Origin: Rhizobium sp. L43
GTDB lineage: Bacteria; Pseudomonadota; Alphaproteobacteria; Rhizobiales; Rhizobiaceae
Direction of reading: 5' to 3'
DNA: 64,000 nucleotides
NCBI RefSeq assembly: GCF_002531725.1
Contig: NZ_NWSQ01000002.1
Coordinates: 372,001-436,000 of the forward strand
Under the pieces are notes generated by a model that did not search any database, was not told the DNA's origin, and was given only the letters and a program-made list of their open reading frames with translations. The translations under genes were made by a program, and so were the position numbers. Positions 1-8,024 of the stretch are shown here, piece by piece (position 1 is the first letter of the stretch; each line of letters starts with the position of its first letter).

Positions 1-54
1 GGACAGCGAGCAGGCTGGGTCTCGCCCGCGAATTCGAGCAAACGGAAGTTTTCC

Positions 55-594
55 ATGCGCAGCAAAGTCCTGAAGTCCTGCCTCGCCGTCGCGATCGCTC
101 TGACCACATCCCTGGCCACCCTGGAACTTGCCCATGCGCAGGCGGCCAAGGGACCGAGCGGACTGCCTTTGCCGCGTTTCGTCACGCTGAAATCCAAACG
201 CGTCAACCTGCGCATCGGCCCGGGAACGGATTACGCGGTTTCATGGATGTACCTGAAATCCGGCCTGCCGGTGGAGATCATCCAGGAATACGACAATTGG
301 CGCCGCATCCGCGATGCCGACGGCACCGAAGGCTGGGTCAACCAGTCGCTGCTGTCAGGCCAGCGCGCGGCGATCGCCGCTCCGTGGATGAAGACCAAGG
401 GCAAGGGTATCTTCGTCAATCTGCGCCGCGAGGCGCAGCCCTCCGCCTCGATCGTCGCCAAGCTGGAACCCGGCGTGATGGTGACGATCGGCGAATGCAA
501 CGGCGACTGGTGCCGCGCCGAAACCGACGGCGCCTCGGGCTGGGTGGCGCAGTCGGAAATCTGGGGCGCCTATCCCGGCGAAGCCTTCAAATAA
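55..594 (+). CDS. Exported SH3-domain protein
   Basis: A 179-residue protein with an N-terminal signal peptide: basic MRSK, a hydrophobic stretch, then a likely cut after AHAQA near residue 30. Two bacterial SH3-like repeats follow, about residues 45-100 (VNLRIGPGTDY, then GWVNQSLL) and 112-170 (VNLRREAQPSA, then GWVAQSEIWG). Such proteins are exported and often bind cell-wall peptides; the exact role here is not known. It is convergent with the kinase gene and the two 3' ends overlap by 8 bp. The start at 55 sits directly before the signal peptide. No partner gene is visible upstream because the window begins there. Confidence 0.85.
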   Translation: MRSKVLKSCLAVAIALTTSLATLELAHAQAAKGPSGLPLPRFVTLKSKRVNLRIGPGTDYAVSWMYLKSGLPVEIIQEYDNWRRIRDADGTEGWVNQSLLSGQRAAIAAPWMKTKGKGIFVNLRREAQPSASIVAKLEPGVMVTIGECNGDWCRAETDGASGWVAQSEIWGAYPGEAFK

Positions 595-1579
595 GCCCGG
601 CCTGTTTGGCGGCCTCGGAAAGCGAGGTCATCGGGCGCGGGCCGATCTGCTGGATGACGATGCCGGCGGCGAGGCAACCGAGCTTGCCGCAATCCTCGAG
701 AGACCGTCCCTGCGTGTAGCCATAGAGGAAGCCGGAGGCGAAGAGATCGCCGGCCCCCGTCGTATCGACGACCTCCCTAATCTTGATCGCATCGACGTAA
801 TAACGCTCGCGGCCCTTCAGAATGACGGCGCCGTTCTCGCTCATGGTCACGGCGGCGATCTTGCAATCGGTGGCGATCCTGTTCAGCGCCTCCTCGAAAT
901 CGTCGGTTTCGTAGAGCGACAGTGCTTCCTGGCGATTGGCGAAGACGATATCGACCTTGCCGGAGCGCATCAGATCGAGGAATTCGCCGCGATAGCGGCC
1001 GACGCAGAAGCTGTCGGACAGCGTCATCGACATTTCGCGGCCGTTTTCATGGGCGATGCGGGCACACTCGAGGATCGCTTCCTTGGCGCGCGGCGGATCC
1101 CAGAGATAACCTTCGAAATAGGTGACCTTGGCGTCGGCCACGACGTCGGTCTCGACATCCTCGGGACCGAGCTCGACGCAGGCGCCGAGATAGGTGTTCA
1201 TCGAACGCTCGCCATCCTCGGTGACGAAGATCATCGAGCGCGCCGTCGGCGGGAAGGTGCCCTTGGGCCGGGTCTGGTAGTGAACGCCCTGGGCACGGAT
1301 ATCGTGCGTGAAGATGTCGCCGAGCTGATCTGCGGCGACATTGCCGAAATAGGCAGCTTTGCCGCCGAGGTTGGCCACACCAGCCGCCGTGTTGCCGGCG
1401 CTGCCGCCGGAGGCTTCGAGCGCCGGCCCCATGCGCGAATACAAGAGTTCGGCGCGCTCGGCATCGATGAGGTTCATCGCTGCCTTGGTGATCTGGTTGT
1501 CAATGAGGAACTGGTCGTCGCAACGGGCAATGATATCCACGATTGCGTTGCCGACTGTCAGAACATCGAATCTTGTCAT
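587..1579 (-). CDS. PfkB-family carbohydrate/adenosine kinase
   Basis: A 330-residue ribokinase-fold (PfkB) kinase, predicted to phosphorylate adenosine or a related nucleoside or sugar with ATP in the cytoplasm. Visible marks are the N-terminal sheet TRFDVLTVGNAIVDI, the glycine pair GGSAGNTA near residue 57 and the C-terminal PfkB signature DTTGAGDLFASGFL, whose Asp is the catalytic base. Alphaproteobacterial members of this type are usually annotated adenosine kinase. The frame stays open 56 codons upstream to 1747, but the family begins at MTRFDVL, so I use 1579. The 3' end overlaps the convergent SH3 gene by 8 bp. Substrate is an inference from family resemblance. Confidence 0.85.
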   Translation of the reverse strand: MTRFDVLTVGNAIVDIIARCDDQFLIDNQITKAAMNLIDAERAELLYSRMGPALEASGGSAGNTAAGVANLGGKAAYFGNVAADQLGDIFTHDIRAQGVHYQTRPKGTFPPTARSMIFVTEDGERSMNTYLGACVELGPEDVETDVVADAKVTYFEGYLWDPPRAKEAILECARIAHENGREMSMTLSDSFCVGRYRGEFLDLMRSGKVDIVFANRQEALSLYETDDFEEALNRIATDCKIAAVTMSENGAVILKGRERYYVDAIKIREVVDTTGAGDLFASGFLYGYTQGRSLEDCGKLGCLAAGIVIQQIGPRPMTSLSEAAKQAGLI

Positions 1580-2096
1580 GAAAAGGGAGGTCCCGGATTT
1601 GTGATAGCCGGGGTTCGGTCTTAGCGAAATTTCCGCGGTTTGGAAGGATAAATGGGACGGCGCTTCCATTTCTTCGCAAAAGTGCCGCCTATTCGTCATG
1701 TCCCTGTCATTTTCGAAATCTAGAAATAGTCGCAAGAAGACCGGCATGAGCAGCTTTCAGTTGCAGTCGGGCATACGAGGGATGACCCTTCCATCTTTCC
1801 GGCGCGATGCTGACCACGGATGAACTGGCAGCTTCGCGATCCGGATATCCGGCAGGGCCGGAGCGGAAAAGCGGGCTATGCCCGCTTTTTTTGTTTTCGG
1901 ATGGCGCTGCTGCCGAAGCGGCCGGCGACTGCTTTTTACGGAACTATGGGGCAAATGCCGCCAACCGATAACGATGCGGCGTTGGCAGCTTTGCGCCAGA
2001 AGCGGTCATTGTGGCTGCTGCGAAACTTCTTATTCTGTGACATCGCAGAAGTTGGAAAAACAACTGTAGCCTTAATGGGGATTTTTGCGGCAAGGC
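1580..2096. other. 517-bp gap, no convincing gene
   Basis: No reading frame here looks protein-coding. The region holds a strong hairpin-plus-T-run at 1867-1892 and, around 1945-2040, a stretch whose conceptual translation (QKRSLW and similar) resembles non-coding repeat-derived frames I have seen mis-called in alphaproteobacteria. The hairpin has no annotated gene immediately upstream on the + strand, so a short RNA ending there is possible. Confidence 0.4.
1867..1892 (+). terminator. Rho-independent terminator, orphan
   Basis: Stem AAAAGCGGGC, loop TAT, stem GCCCGCTTTT followed by more T residues. The T-run is longer on the + strand (about 8) than on the - strand (4). There is no + strand gene immediately before it. 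Confidence 0.7.
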
Positions 2097-2708
2097 TTAT
2101 AGGCTGCTCGCGTCCTCCCGAACCTTCAGAATACGGTCGATAAGACCCCATTCAAGCGCTTCCTCCGCCGTCATGAAGCGGTCGCGATCCATCCCGTGCT
2201 CAAAGTCTTCGTAGGAACGTCCGCAATGCTCTGCGTAGAGCCGCGTCATGCGTTGCTTGGTCTTTAAAATTTCCTCGGCATGAATCAGCATGTCGGAAGC
2301 CTGCCCTTGAAAGCCGCCGGAGGGCTGGTGAATGAGGATACTGGCATTGGGCAATGCGGCTCTTCCGCCGGGTTCGCCTGCCATCAGCAGGAACGATCCC
2401 ATTGAACGGGCCGTCCCCATGCAAAGTGTATGAACCGGCGCACGGATGAAGCGCATGGTGTCGTACATGGCCAGGCCGCTGGTCACGACGCCGCCCGGCG
2501 AATTGATATAGAGGCTGATGGGCTTTTTCGGGTTTTCCGCTTCCAGAAACAGCAGTTGCGCACAGACGAGCGCCGAAACGGTGTCGTTGACCTCGCCATT
2601 GAGGAAGATAATCCGCTCGCGCAGAAGCCGGGAATAAATATCAAAGGATCGCTCCCCCCGGCTGGACTGTTCTATGACCATAGGCACGAGTTGCATCGCT
2701 TCGCGCAT
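2097..2708 (-). CDS. clpP: ClpP-family serine protease
   Basis: A 203-residue ATP-dependent Clp protease proteolytic subunit that would form the barrel chamber working with ClpA or ClpX. The triad is intact: Ser102 in GTARSMGSF, His127 in ILIHQPSGG and Asp176 in MDRDRFM. The oxyanion-side SPGGVVTSG loop is also present. The nucleophile loop has Arg where housekeeping ClpP usually has Ala (QAASMG). Rhizobia carry several ClpP paralogues; this one is not next to clpX or lon, so it is probably an accessory copy. It lies downstream of the ArsR/SRPBCC pair on the same strand with a 45-bp gap. Confidence 0.9.
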   Translation of the reverse strand: MREAMQLVPMVIEQSSRGERSFDIYSRLLRERIIFLNGEVNDTVSALVCAQLLFLEAENPKKPISLYINSPGGVVTSGLAMYDTMRFIRAPVHTLCMGTARSMGSFLLMAGEPGGRAALPNASILIHQPSGGFQGQASDMLIHAEEILKTKQRMTRLYAEHCGRSYEDFEHGMDRDRFMTAEEALEWGLIDRILKVREDASSL

Positions 2709-2753
2709 CGACGACCTCCAGACTTTCAGAATTTAAGGGGGAGGCTCGCCGTG

Positions 2754-3113
2754 TCAGGCGGCGAGCATGAGGGGCGGGCTGTTGCTGTTTGCCGGCGCTC
2801 TTGCCATTCCATCGAATCTTGCGTCCGTCAGTTCGTGGACGATCCGAAGGCAAGTGCCGCCAGTGGCATTCGGGGTGACCGTGAACGTCACGGTGCTTTC
2901 AAGGAAAGGCGGGTTATCGTCACGCAGCTTGTAGCGAACTTCCTGGCCGGGGGTGACGGTGATCGCATCGGGATCAGCCAATGCTTCCTTCGGCAGCCAC
3001 CTTTCCCGAAGTTCGGGAATGGTGACAGCACGCCAGACCTTTTGCGGCGGATCGCCCAAGTCAAACTCCAACTCGACGCCGCTATCCCAATCCTTGGTCT
3101 TCCCTTCGTTCAT
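2754..3113 (-). CDS. SRPBCC (AHSA1-type) domain protein
   Basis: A 119-residue single-domain protein of the START/Bet v1-like superfamily, a helix-grip fold that binds hydrophobic ligands. Typical features are the early VELEFDLGDPPQKVWRAVT segment and the late GGTCLRIVHELTD strand-helix. The frame stays open upstream to 3188, but the start at 3113 overlaps the ArsR stop by 4 bp (ATGA), which indicates translational coupling. Pairs of ArsR regulator and AHSA1-type protein are common in proteobacteria; the ligand is usually unknown. The last residues (NSNSPPLMLAA) look like a disordered tail. Confidence 0.8.
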   Translation of the reverse strand: MNEGKTKDWDSGVELEFDLGDPPQKVWRAVTIPELRERWLPKEALADPDAITVTPGQEVRYKLRDDNPPFLESTVTFTVTPNATGGTCLRIVHELTDARFDGMARAPANSNSPPLMLAA

Positions 3114-3424
3114 TGATCCATGTCCTTCAGCAAGACTTTGAGTGCTGCGATACGCTCCGGCCAATAGGCGCGGTATTTTGCGAGCCACTGGGCGATGAGA
3201 GCCAACCCATCGGGATCGACTTCGTAATTCACGAAACGCCCCTGTCGCTCTTCCCTCACGAGCTTTGCACTGCGCAGAACCGCGAGGTGCTGCGACATCG
3301 CCGGCTGGCTAATCTCCATGCCCTCGCGCAAGGCACTAGCGTTCATGCTCCCTGCCGCCAGCTTCTCAAAGATCGCACGGCGGGTCGGGTCTGCCAAAGC
3401 TCGGAAGAAGTCATTCTCGATCAT
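3110..3424 (-). CDS. ArsR-family transcriptional regulator
   Basis: A 104-residue winged-helix repressor. The family core is clear: LADPTRRAIFEKLA at the start, the recognition helix ISQPAMSQHLAVLRSA around residues 38-55, and the wing EERQGRFVNYEVDP. I see no cysteine pair in the DNA-binding helix, so it is probably not an arsenite sensor but the metal-independent type that travels with SRPBCC proteins. It is first in a two-gene operon with the AHSA1-type gene. A near-perfect 18-bp palindrome just upstream is the likely autoregulatory operator. Confidence 0.88.
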   Translation of the reverse strand: MIENDFFRALADPTRRAIFEKLAAGSMNASALREGMEISQPAMSQHLAVLRSAKLVREERQGRFVNYEVDPDGLALIAQWLAKYRAYWPERIAALKVLLKDMDQ

Positions 3425-3431
3425 GCGAACA

Positions 3432-3449
3432 CATAAGCACGTACTTATG
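3432..3449. promoter_or_regulatory. ArsR operator palindrome
   Basis: CATAAGCACGTACTTATG is an 18-bp inverted repeat with one mismatched pair, beginning 8 bp before the ArsR start codon. The TAAG-ACGT-CTTA form matches the style of ArsR/SmtB operators. Assignment to this ArsR is by position. Confidence 0.7.
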
Positions 3450-3663
3450 CGATTCGCAAGCTATTTCGAGGCAGCTTTCTGTTGCTGCGGAAATCCTAAG
3501 TTCAACGACTGACCTCTCAGCATCAAAAAATGAGAGGAATTCCTCTCGCAAAACCCTTTTGTAAGCGACCGAGTTTTGCAATCGTCTGATGTCCGCATGG
3601 GGCCGAAAGCGGTCGGCGGTGGCATTTGCTACATGATTCCGCTTCTTTTATTCCAAGCAGTTT

Positions 3664-3774
3664 GCGGCTGCAGCGCCGCGCGGCTTTTCAGAAACGCAGG
3701 GAACGCTGCAGCGCTTTGAGGTGCTGCGTAATTTTCTCCCCAAATCGATTCCGATTTAGAGAATTATGCAGTAG
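3664..3774. repeat. Rhizobium-type intergenic repeat, copy 1
   Basis: An approximately 110-bp non-coding element ending in a hairpin: TGCGTAATTTTCT, then AAATCG-ATTC-CGATTT, then AGAGAATTATGCA. Its core AAATCGATTCCGATTT recurs at 43440-43455 in the same order relative to an upstream GCGCCG-GCG block. Elements of this sort are scattered between genes in the R. etli/leguminosarum group. It lies 38 bp before the AEC carrier start. Confidence 0.6.
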
Positions 3775-3811
3775 AGGTTGAATACTCCCCCCGCGCAGAG
3801 CAACCTCCCTC

Positions 3812-4759
3812 ATGTCAGCCATCATTCTCGACGTCCTTCCCATCTTCCTCCTGATTCTCATCGGCTGGGTGATCGTCCGCAGCGGCTTGATGACATCGAA
3901 TGTCGGCGATGCGCTCGGCGAATTCGTCTTCAAGATCGCAGTGCCGCTGCTGCTTTTCCGCACCATCGCCGAGGCGGATTTTCATGGCGCCTCGCCCTTC
4001 CGGCTGTGGATCGTCTATTTCTCAGGCGTCGCCATCACCTGGACGGCCGGCCATCTCGCCGCCACGCGGCTCTTTAACCGCGACGAACGGATCGGCGTGC
4101 TGGCCGGGGTTTCCTCAGCCTTCGCCAACAATGTCTTCATCGGACTGCCGCTGGTCGAGCGCACCATCGGCGATGAGGGGCTGGTGGCGCTGTCGATCCT
4201 GCTTGCCGTGCACCTGCCGGTCATGATGGTCGCCGGCACGGTGTTGATGGAGCATGCCGAACGCAAGATCGCCGGCAAAAGCGACCGCAGCATGGTGTTC
4301 GTGCTGCGCCAGATCGCCATCAATCTCGTGCGCAACCCGCTGGTGATCGGGCTTGCGGCCGGCATGGCCGTGCATCTTTCCGGTCTCACCATGCCGACGG
4401 CGGTGGCATCGGTCGTCGGGCAGATTGCCGGCATTGCCGGTCCGGCGGCGCTGATCTCGCTCGGCATGGCGCTGGAGAAATACGGCGTCTCCGGTAATGT
4501 CGGCATCGCCAGCGTCACCTCGATATGCAAGCTGCTGCTGCTGCCCGGCTGCGTGTGGGCGGCGAGCCATCTCCTAGGCCTCAGCCCCGAATGGACGGCA
4601 GCGATCGTGCTGACCTCCTCGGTACCGACGGGCGTCAACGCCTGGCTGATCGCCAACCGCTTCGGCGTCGGCCACAGCCTCGCCGCCTCGACGATCACGG
4701 TGACGACGGCGCTCGGCGCCATCACGGTTTCGCTCTGGGCCTATTTCCTCGGCGCCTGA
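3812..4759 (+). CDS. AEC-family transporter
   Basis: A 315-residue inner-membrane carrier of the auxin efflux carrier superfamily. It has about ten hydrophobic segments in two halves, starting with LDVLPIFLLILIGWVIVRSG, with a long polar connection around residues 140-170. The repeated helix-break pattern (VFIGLPLV in the first half, SSVPTGVNAWLIA in the second) is the family hallmark. Bacterial members move small carboxylates such as malate or malonate; the substrate here cannot be read from the sequence. It is a single gene ended by a bidirectional terminator shared with the cytochrome gene. Confidence 0.85.
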   Translation: MSAIILDVLPIFLLILIGWVIVRSGLMTSNVGDALGEFVFKIAVPLLLFRTIAEADFHGASPFRLWIVYFSGVAITWTAGHLAATRLFNRDERIGVLAGVSSAFANNVFIGLPLVERTIGDEGLVALSILLAVHLPVMMVAGTVLMEHAERKIAGKSDRSMVFVLRQIAINLVRNPLVIGLAAGMAVHLSGLTMPTAVASVVGQIAGIAGPAALISLGMALEKYGVSGNVGIASVTSICKLLLLPGCVWAASHLLGLSPEWTAAIVLTSSVPTGVNAWLIANRFGVGHSLAASTITVTTALGAITVSLWAYFLGA

Positions 4760-4776
4760 AAGGCTCTCCGGACAAT

Positions 4777-4804
4777 AAAAAGCCCGGCTTGCGGCCGGGC
4801 TTTT
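4777..4804. terminator. Bidirectional terminator
   Basis: AAAAGCCCGGC, loop TTGC, then GGCCGGGCTTTT. A/T runs on both sides let it serve the convergent AEC carrier and cytochrome c genes. Confidence 0.85.
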
Positions 4805-4826
4805 GTAATGCGTTTGTGCTGGCGCG

Positions 4827-5393
4827 TTACTGCGTCGCGGTCTTCGGGTCCGGCAATGGCACCGGCGAATCGGCCAGCGTGTGCAGATAGAGGATCACGT
4901 TGGCGCGATCCTGATCCTTCGCCAGACCGGCGAAGCCCATGGCAGTGCCGGGAACATCCTTCTTCGGCGCCAACAAGAACTTGTTGAGGAATTCGAAGGT
5001 CCACTTCTCGCTGCTGCCCTTGGAGAAATCCTTCATGGCAGCGGAATAGGCGAAGCCCTCATGCGAGGCGATCGGGCGATCTACGACACCAAAGAGGTTT
5101 GGACCGACCTTGTTCGGTCCCCCTTTGGTGCCGTCATGACAGGCCTGACACTTCTTGAAGACCGTTTCACCGGCCTTGGCATCGGCAGAAGCGAGCAATT
5201 GCGCGATCGGAACGGCAACAGCGGCAGGCGCAGCCTCACCACCGGCGGCCGGCGCCTCTTCGGCAACGATCGCGAAACCTTCCTTTTCCGGCGCTTCGGA
5301 ATGGAAGATCCCCTCGGACGCGATGGAGACCGACATCAGAACGAAAATCGTTCCGAGCAGCGCCCCCACGGCCGTATTGACGTATGAATTCAT
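4827..5393 (-). CDS. cycM: Membrane-anchored cytochrome c (CycM-like)
   Basis: A 188-residue c-type cytochrome. Residues 5-25 form an uncleaved hydrophobic anchor, followed by an Ala/Pro/Glu-rich spacer (about 45-65) and a class I haem domain: the CQACH haem site at 82-86, VGPNLFGVV, and the Met ligand about residue 152 in GTAMGFAG. This architecture matches rhizobial CycM, which passes electrons between the bc1 complex and the aa3 oxidase on the periplasmic face. The frame runs open to 5765, but the ATG at 5393 has an AAGGGGAG Shine-Dalgarno and starts the anchor, so I use it. It is divergent from kdsB across 154 bp. Confidence 0.88.
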   Translation of the reverse strand: MNSYVNTAVGALLGTIFVLMSVSIASEGIFHSEAPEKEGFAIVAEEAPAAGGEAAPAAVAVPIAQLLASADAKAGETVFKKCQACHDGTKGGPNKVGPNLFGVVDRPIASHEGFAYSAAMKDFSKGSSEKWTFEFLNKFLLAPKKDVPGTAMGFAGLAKDQDRANVILYLHTLADSPVPLPDPKTATQ

Positions 5394-5547
5394 CTGCAAT
5401 GCTCCCCTTGCAGCCGGCAGACCATAAACCGGACCATCTTGAAATCGCGCGGAACCTATGTCTTTTGGTTGATCGTTGCAACTGTCTAAATGGTCTTGTG
5501 CGTGAGACTTTTTGACACTTTTCAGCCCGGAATAGAAGGCCCGAACA

Positions 5548-6303
5548 ATGAGTGATTCAAATTTAGACGGCGCGCTCGTGCTGATCCCGGCGCGCATGGC
5601 CTCAACCCGGCTTCCGGGCAAGCCGCTCGCCGATATTTGCGGTCTGCCGATGATCGTCCAGGTGGCGATGCGCGCCAGGGAGGCAGCCATCGGCCGCGTC
5701 GTCGTCGCCGTCGACGACACCAGAGTGTTCGATGCCGTTTCTGCCGCCGGCTTCGAAGTCGTCATGACCAGCAGCGATCATCAGTCGGGTTCCGATCGGA
5801 TCTTCGAAGCGCTGACGAAAGTCGATCCGGACGGGAAGGCCAAATTCATCGTCAACGTCCAGGGCGATCTGCCGACGATCGAACCGGAAACCGTGCGGGC
5901 AGCGTTGCGCCCTCTGGAAAACGAGGCGGTCGATATCGGCACGCTGACGACCGCAATCGACAATGAAGCTGATAAAACCGCGCCGCACATCGTCAAGATT
6001 GTCGGCTCGCCCATTTCCGACACCCGTCTGCACGCGCTCTACTTCACGCGCGCGACAGCCCCTTACGGCGCGGGGCCGCTCTACCACCATATCGGCCTTT
6101 ATGCCTATCGGCGCACAGCACTGGAACGCTTCGTCTCGCTCGGGCCTTCGACGCTCGAACGGCGCGAATCGCTGGAGCAGCTCAGAGCGCTGGAGGCCGG
6201 CATGCGCATCGACGCCGAGATCGTTGACACGGTTCCGCTCGGTGTCGATACTCGGGCCGACCTCGAAAAAGCGCGGCGCATCCTCTCCGCAAAGTCGAAC
6301 TGA
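5548..6303 (+). CDS. kdsB: CMP-KDO synthetase
   Basis: A 251-residue 3-deoxy-manno-octulosonate cytidylyltransferase. It activates KDO with CTP to CMP-KDO for lipid A/core lipopolysaccharide assembly in the cytoplasm. The nucleotidyltransferase signature is [19 protein letters not shown] near the N-terminus, followed by the metal-binding NVQGDLP (about residue 103) and [13 protein letters not shown]. The C-terminal [15 protein letters not shown] is typical of KdsB. It lies 10 bp before pheA, so the two are probably cotranscribed. Confidence 0.93.
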   Translation: MSDSNLDGALVLIPARMASTRLPGKPLADICGLPMIVQVAMRAREAAIGRVVVAVDDTRVFDAVSAAGFEVVMTSSDHQSGSDRIFEALTKVDPDGKAKFIVNVQGDLPTIEPETVRAALRPLENEAVDIGTLTTAIDNEADKTAPHIVKIVGSPISDTRLHALYFTRATAPYGAGPLYHHIGLYAYRRTALERFVSLGPSTLERRESLEQLRALEAGMRIDAEIVDTVPLGVDTRADLEKARRILSAKSN

Positions 6304-6313
6304 CGGAACCATC

Positions 6314-7168
6314 ATGAACATCAAGACCAACAGGATCGCCTTCCAGGGCGAATTCGGCGCCAATTCAGACATGGCCAGCCGCGACATGTTTCCGACCATG
6401 GAGCCGCTGCCCTGCCAGACCTTCGAGGATGCGTTCACGGCGGTCGACAACGGCGACGCCGATATCGCGATGATCCCGATCGAGAACACGATCGCCGGGC
6501 GCGTCGCCGACATCCACCATCTGCTGCCGGACTCGCGGCTGCACATCATCGGCGAATATTTCATGCCGATCCGCTTCCAGCTGATGGTGCTGCCGGGGGT
6601 GACCAAGGACGAGATCCGCACGGTTCACAGCCATATCCACGCGCTCGGCCAGTGCCGCAAGATCGTTCGCGCCAATGGCTGGAAGCCTGTCATCGCCGGC
6701 GATACGGCAGGCGCGGCAAAGCTGGTGAAGGAAACCGGCGACCGCTCGATGGCCGCCTTGGCGCCGCGTCTTGCCGCCGATCTCTACGGGCTCGAGATCA
6801 TCGCCGAAAATGTCGAGGATACCGAAAACAACGTCACCCGCTTCGTGGTGCTTTCCCGCGACGAGGAATGGGCGCAGCGGAATTCGGCGGAAGAAAAGGT
6901 CGTCACCACCTTCGTCTTCAATGTCCGCAACATTCCGGCCGCGCTCTACAAGGCGCTCGGCGGGTTCGCAACCAACAACATCAACATGACGAAGCTGGAA
7001 AGCTATCAGCTCGGCGGAAAATTCGTGGCGACGCAGTTCTACGCCGATATCGAAGGCCATCCGAACGATCCGAACGTGCGCCGGGCTTTGGAGGAACTGC
7101 GGTTCTTCTCCGAGAAAGTCCGCATCCTCGGTGTCTACAAGGGGCATGCGATGCGAGGCCTGCTTTAA
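6314..7168 (+). CDS. pheA: Prephenate dehydratase
   Basis: A 284-residue monofunctional prephenate dehydratase, converting prephenate to phenylpyruvate in phenylalanine synthesis. The catalytic domain begins with RIAFQGEFGANSDMA and ends with the NNVTRFVVL segment carrying the conserved Thr-Arg-Phe. A C-terminal ACT domain (about residues 198-280, with KLESYQLGG) would bind phenylalanine for feedback control. The frame is open far upstream inside kdsB; the ATG at 6314 begins the conserved domain and follows the kdsB stop by 10 bp. No chorismate mutase domain is fused, unlike the enterobacterial P-protein. Confidence 0.93.
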   Translation: MNIKTNRIAFQGEFGANSDMASRDMFPTMEPLPCQTFEDAFTAVDNGDADIAMIPIENTIAGRVADIHHLLPDSRLHIIGEYFMPIRFQLMVLPGVTKDEIRTVHSHIHALGQCRKIVRANGWKPVIAGDTAGAAKLVKETGDRSMAALAPRLAADLYGLEIIAENVEDTENNVTRFVVLSRDEEWAQRNSAEEKVVTTFVFNVRNIPAALYKALGGFATNNINMTKLESYQLGGKFVATQFYADIEGHPNDPNVRRALEELRFFSEKVRILGVYKGHAMRGLL

Positions 7169-7189
7169 GCGGGCCTTTTCATTCAGCCA

Positions 7190-7558
7190 TTATTTATCCG
7201 GCTCACAGACGCGAAGGCGATGACCATCGGGATCGAGCACGACGAAGGTCGGGCCGAAATCCAGCTCGGTCAGCTCCTGGGCGATCGGCAAGCCGCGCTG
7301 GCGCCAGTCCTCATAGTGGTTGGCAACAGCATTTTCTCCCGCGACCATGAAGGCCACCTCGCCGCGATTACCGATGGCCGACGGCTGCGGCTCGACCTTG
7401 CTGCGCCGCCAAAGGCCGAGCGTGAAGCCGCCATCGAGCGGGAAGGCGACGAAATTCGGCGCTTCCACGGCCGGCTCGCGGTTCAGGAGGTTGCGGTAGA
7501 AACCGGCGCTTTCGGCCGGGTCCTTGACGTACAGAATGATGAGATTGGGGCTGGTCAT
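7190..7558 (-). CDS. VOC-family (glyoxalase-like) protein
   Basis: A 122-residue vicinal oxygen chelate protein. It has the paired beta-alpha-beta-beta-beta pattern: NLIILYVKDPAESAGFYRNLL at the start and ELDFGPTFVVLDPDGHRLRVCEP at the end. Members include glyoxalases, dioxygenases and drug-binding proteins; the ligand is not predictable here. The C-terminal metal-site Glu is present (CEP). A 25-bp perfect inverted repeat lies 43 bp upstream and matches another before the next gene, so it is probably controlled by the neighbouring WYL regulator. Confidence 0.82.
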   Translation of the reverse strand: MTSPNLIILYVKDPAESAGFYRNLLNREPAVEAPNFVAFPLDGGFTLGLWRRSKVEPQPSAIGNRGEVAFMVAGENAVANHYEDWRQRGLPIAQELTELDFGPTFVVLDPDGHRLRVCEPDK

Positions 7559-7600
7559 TTCGGTTCTCCCGTTGCTGTAAAATGGGGCCGCGAGAGATCG

Positions 7601-7625
7601 TCTGCTGCCAATTAATGGCAGCAGA
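7601..7625. promoter_or_regulatory. Palindrome upstream of VOC gene
   Basis: TCTGCTGCCA-ATTAA-TGGCAGCAGA is a perfect inverted repeat with 10-bp arms, 43 bp upstream of the VOC start. A closely similar palindrome lies at 8000-8022, at the same distance from the next gene. Confidence 0.7.
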
Positions 7626-7693
7626 ACGTGGAGGGGCGTTGCGATCGCAACGCCCGGGTTCTCGTCGGACGGAATGTCGGTAAGGATGGGCGA

Positions 7694-7954
7694 CTAAAGC
7701 GGGAAACGGTCCTCGCACAGCGGATCGCGCCCATCGATGAAGCCGAGATCGCGTTTGCGGCAATCCGGCAGTGCCTCAAGGTCGAGGCTGGTGCGGTTTC
7801 CACTGGAAAACCGGAAAATATTCATGACCAGACACAGCAGGCCGGAGCGCGCCGACTGGCGGACATCGGCAAACGTTTCGGCCGAAATGACATCGGCAAA
7901 GGACTCGGCGGTAAAACGGTCGTTGATCAGATGAATGGTTGGAGGCGTTACCAT
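7694..7954 (-). CDS. Small uncharacterised protein (86 aa)
   Basis: An 86-residue protein I do not recognise. It begins MVTPPTIHLINDRFTAESFADV and ends with an acidic, proline-terminated tail (CRKRDLGF, then CEDRFPL). There is no signal peptide or clear membrane helix. A good AAGGAG Shine-Dalgarno 8 bp before the ATG at 7954 argues that it is translated; the longer frame to 8344 runs inside the regulator gene and is rejected. It lies between the regulator and the VOC gene, all on the - strand, with a regulator-type palindrome 46 bp upstream. Confidence 0.6.
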   Translation of the reverse strand: MVTPPTIHLINDRFTAESFADVISAETFADVRQSARSGLLCLVMNIFRFSSGNRTSLDLEALPDCRKRDLGFIDGRDPLCEDRFPL

Positions 7955-7999
7955 GATCAGTACTCCTTCCTGGTGGACTGACACGGATAATAACTCCGC

Positions 8000-8022
8000 C
8001 TGCTGACAGTTTCTGGCAGCAG
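8000..8022. promoter_or_regulatory. Second copy of the palindrome
   Basis: CTGCTGACAGT-T-TCTGGCAGCAG is an imperfect inverted repeat sharing the CTGCTG-CA/TGGCAGCAG core with 7601-7625. It lies 46 bp before the 86-residue ORF and just after the WYL regulator stop. Confidence 0.65.
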
Positions 8023-8024
8023 TG

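Larger units (their letters stand above)
3425..3811. other. 387-bp intergenic region with palindromes and a repeat
   Basis: Besides the ArsR operator, this gap holds two overlapping inverted repeats at 3513-3547 (a perfect GAGAGGAATTCCTCTC at 3532-3547, and CCTCTCA/TGAGAGG at 3513-3537) and the Rhizobium-type repeat at 3664-3774. I see no coding frame in it. Confidence 0.6.

Noticed and set aside
1820..2143. A 107-codon + strand frame in the 1580-2096 gap
   Set aside because: It crosses a terminator hairpin, overlaps clpP and resembles repeat-derived mis-called frames.
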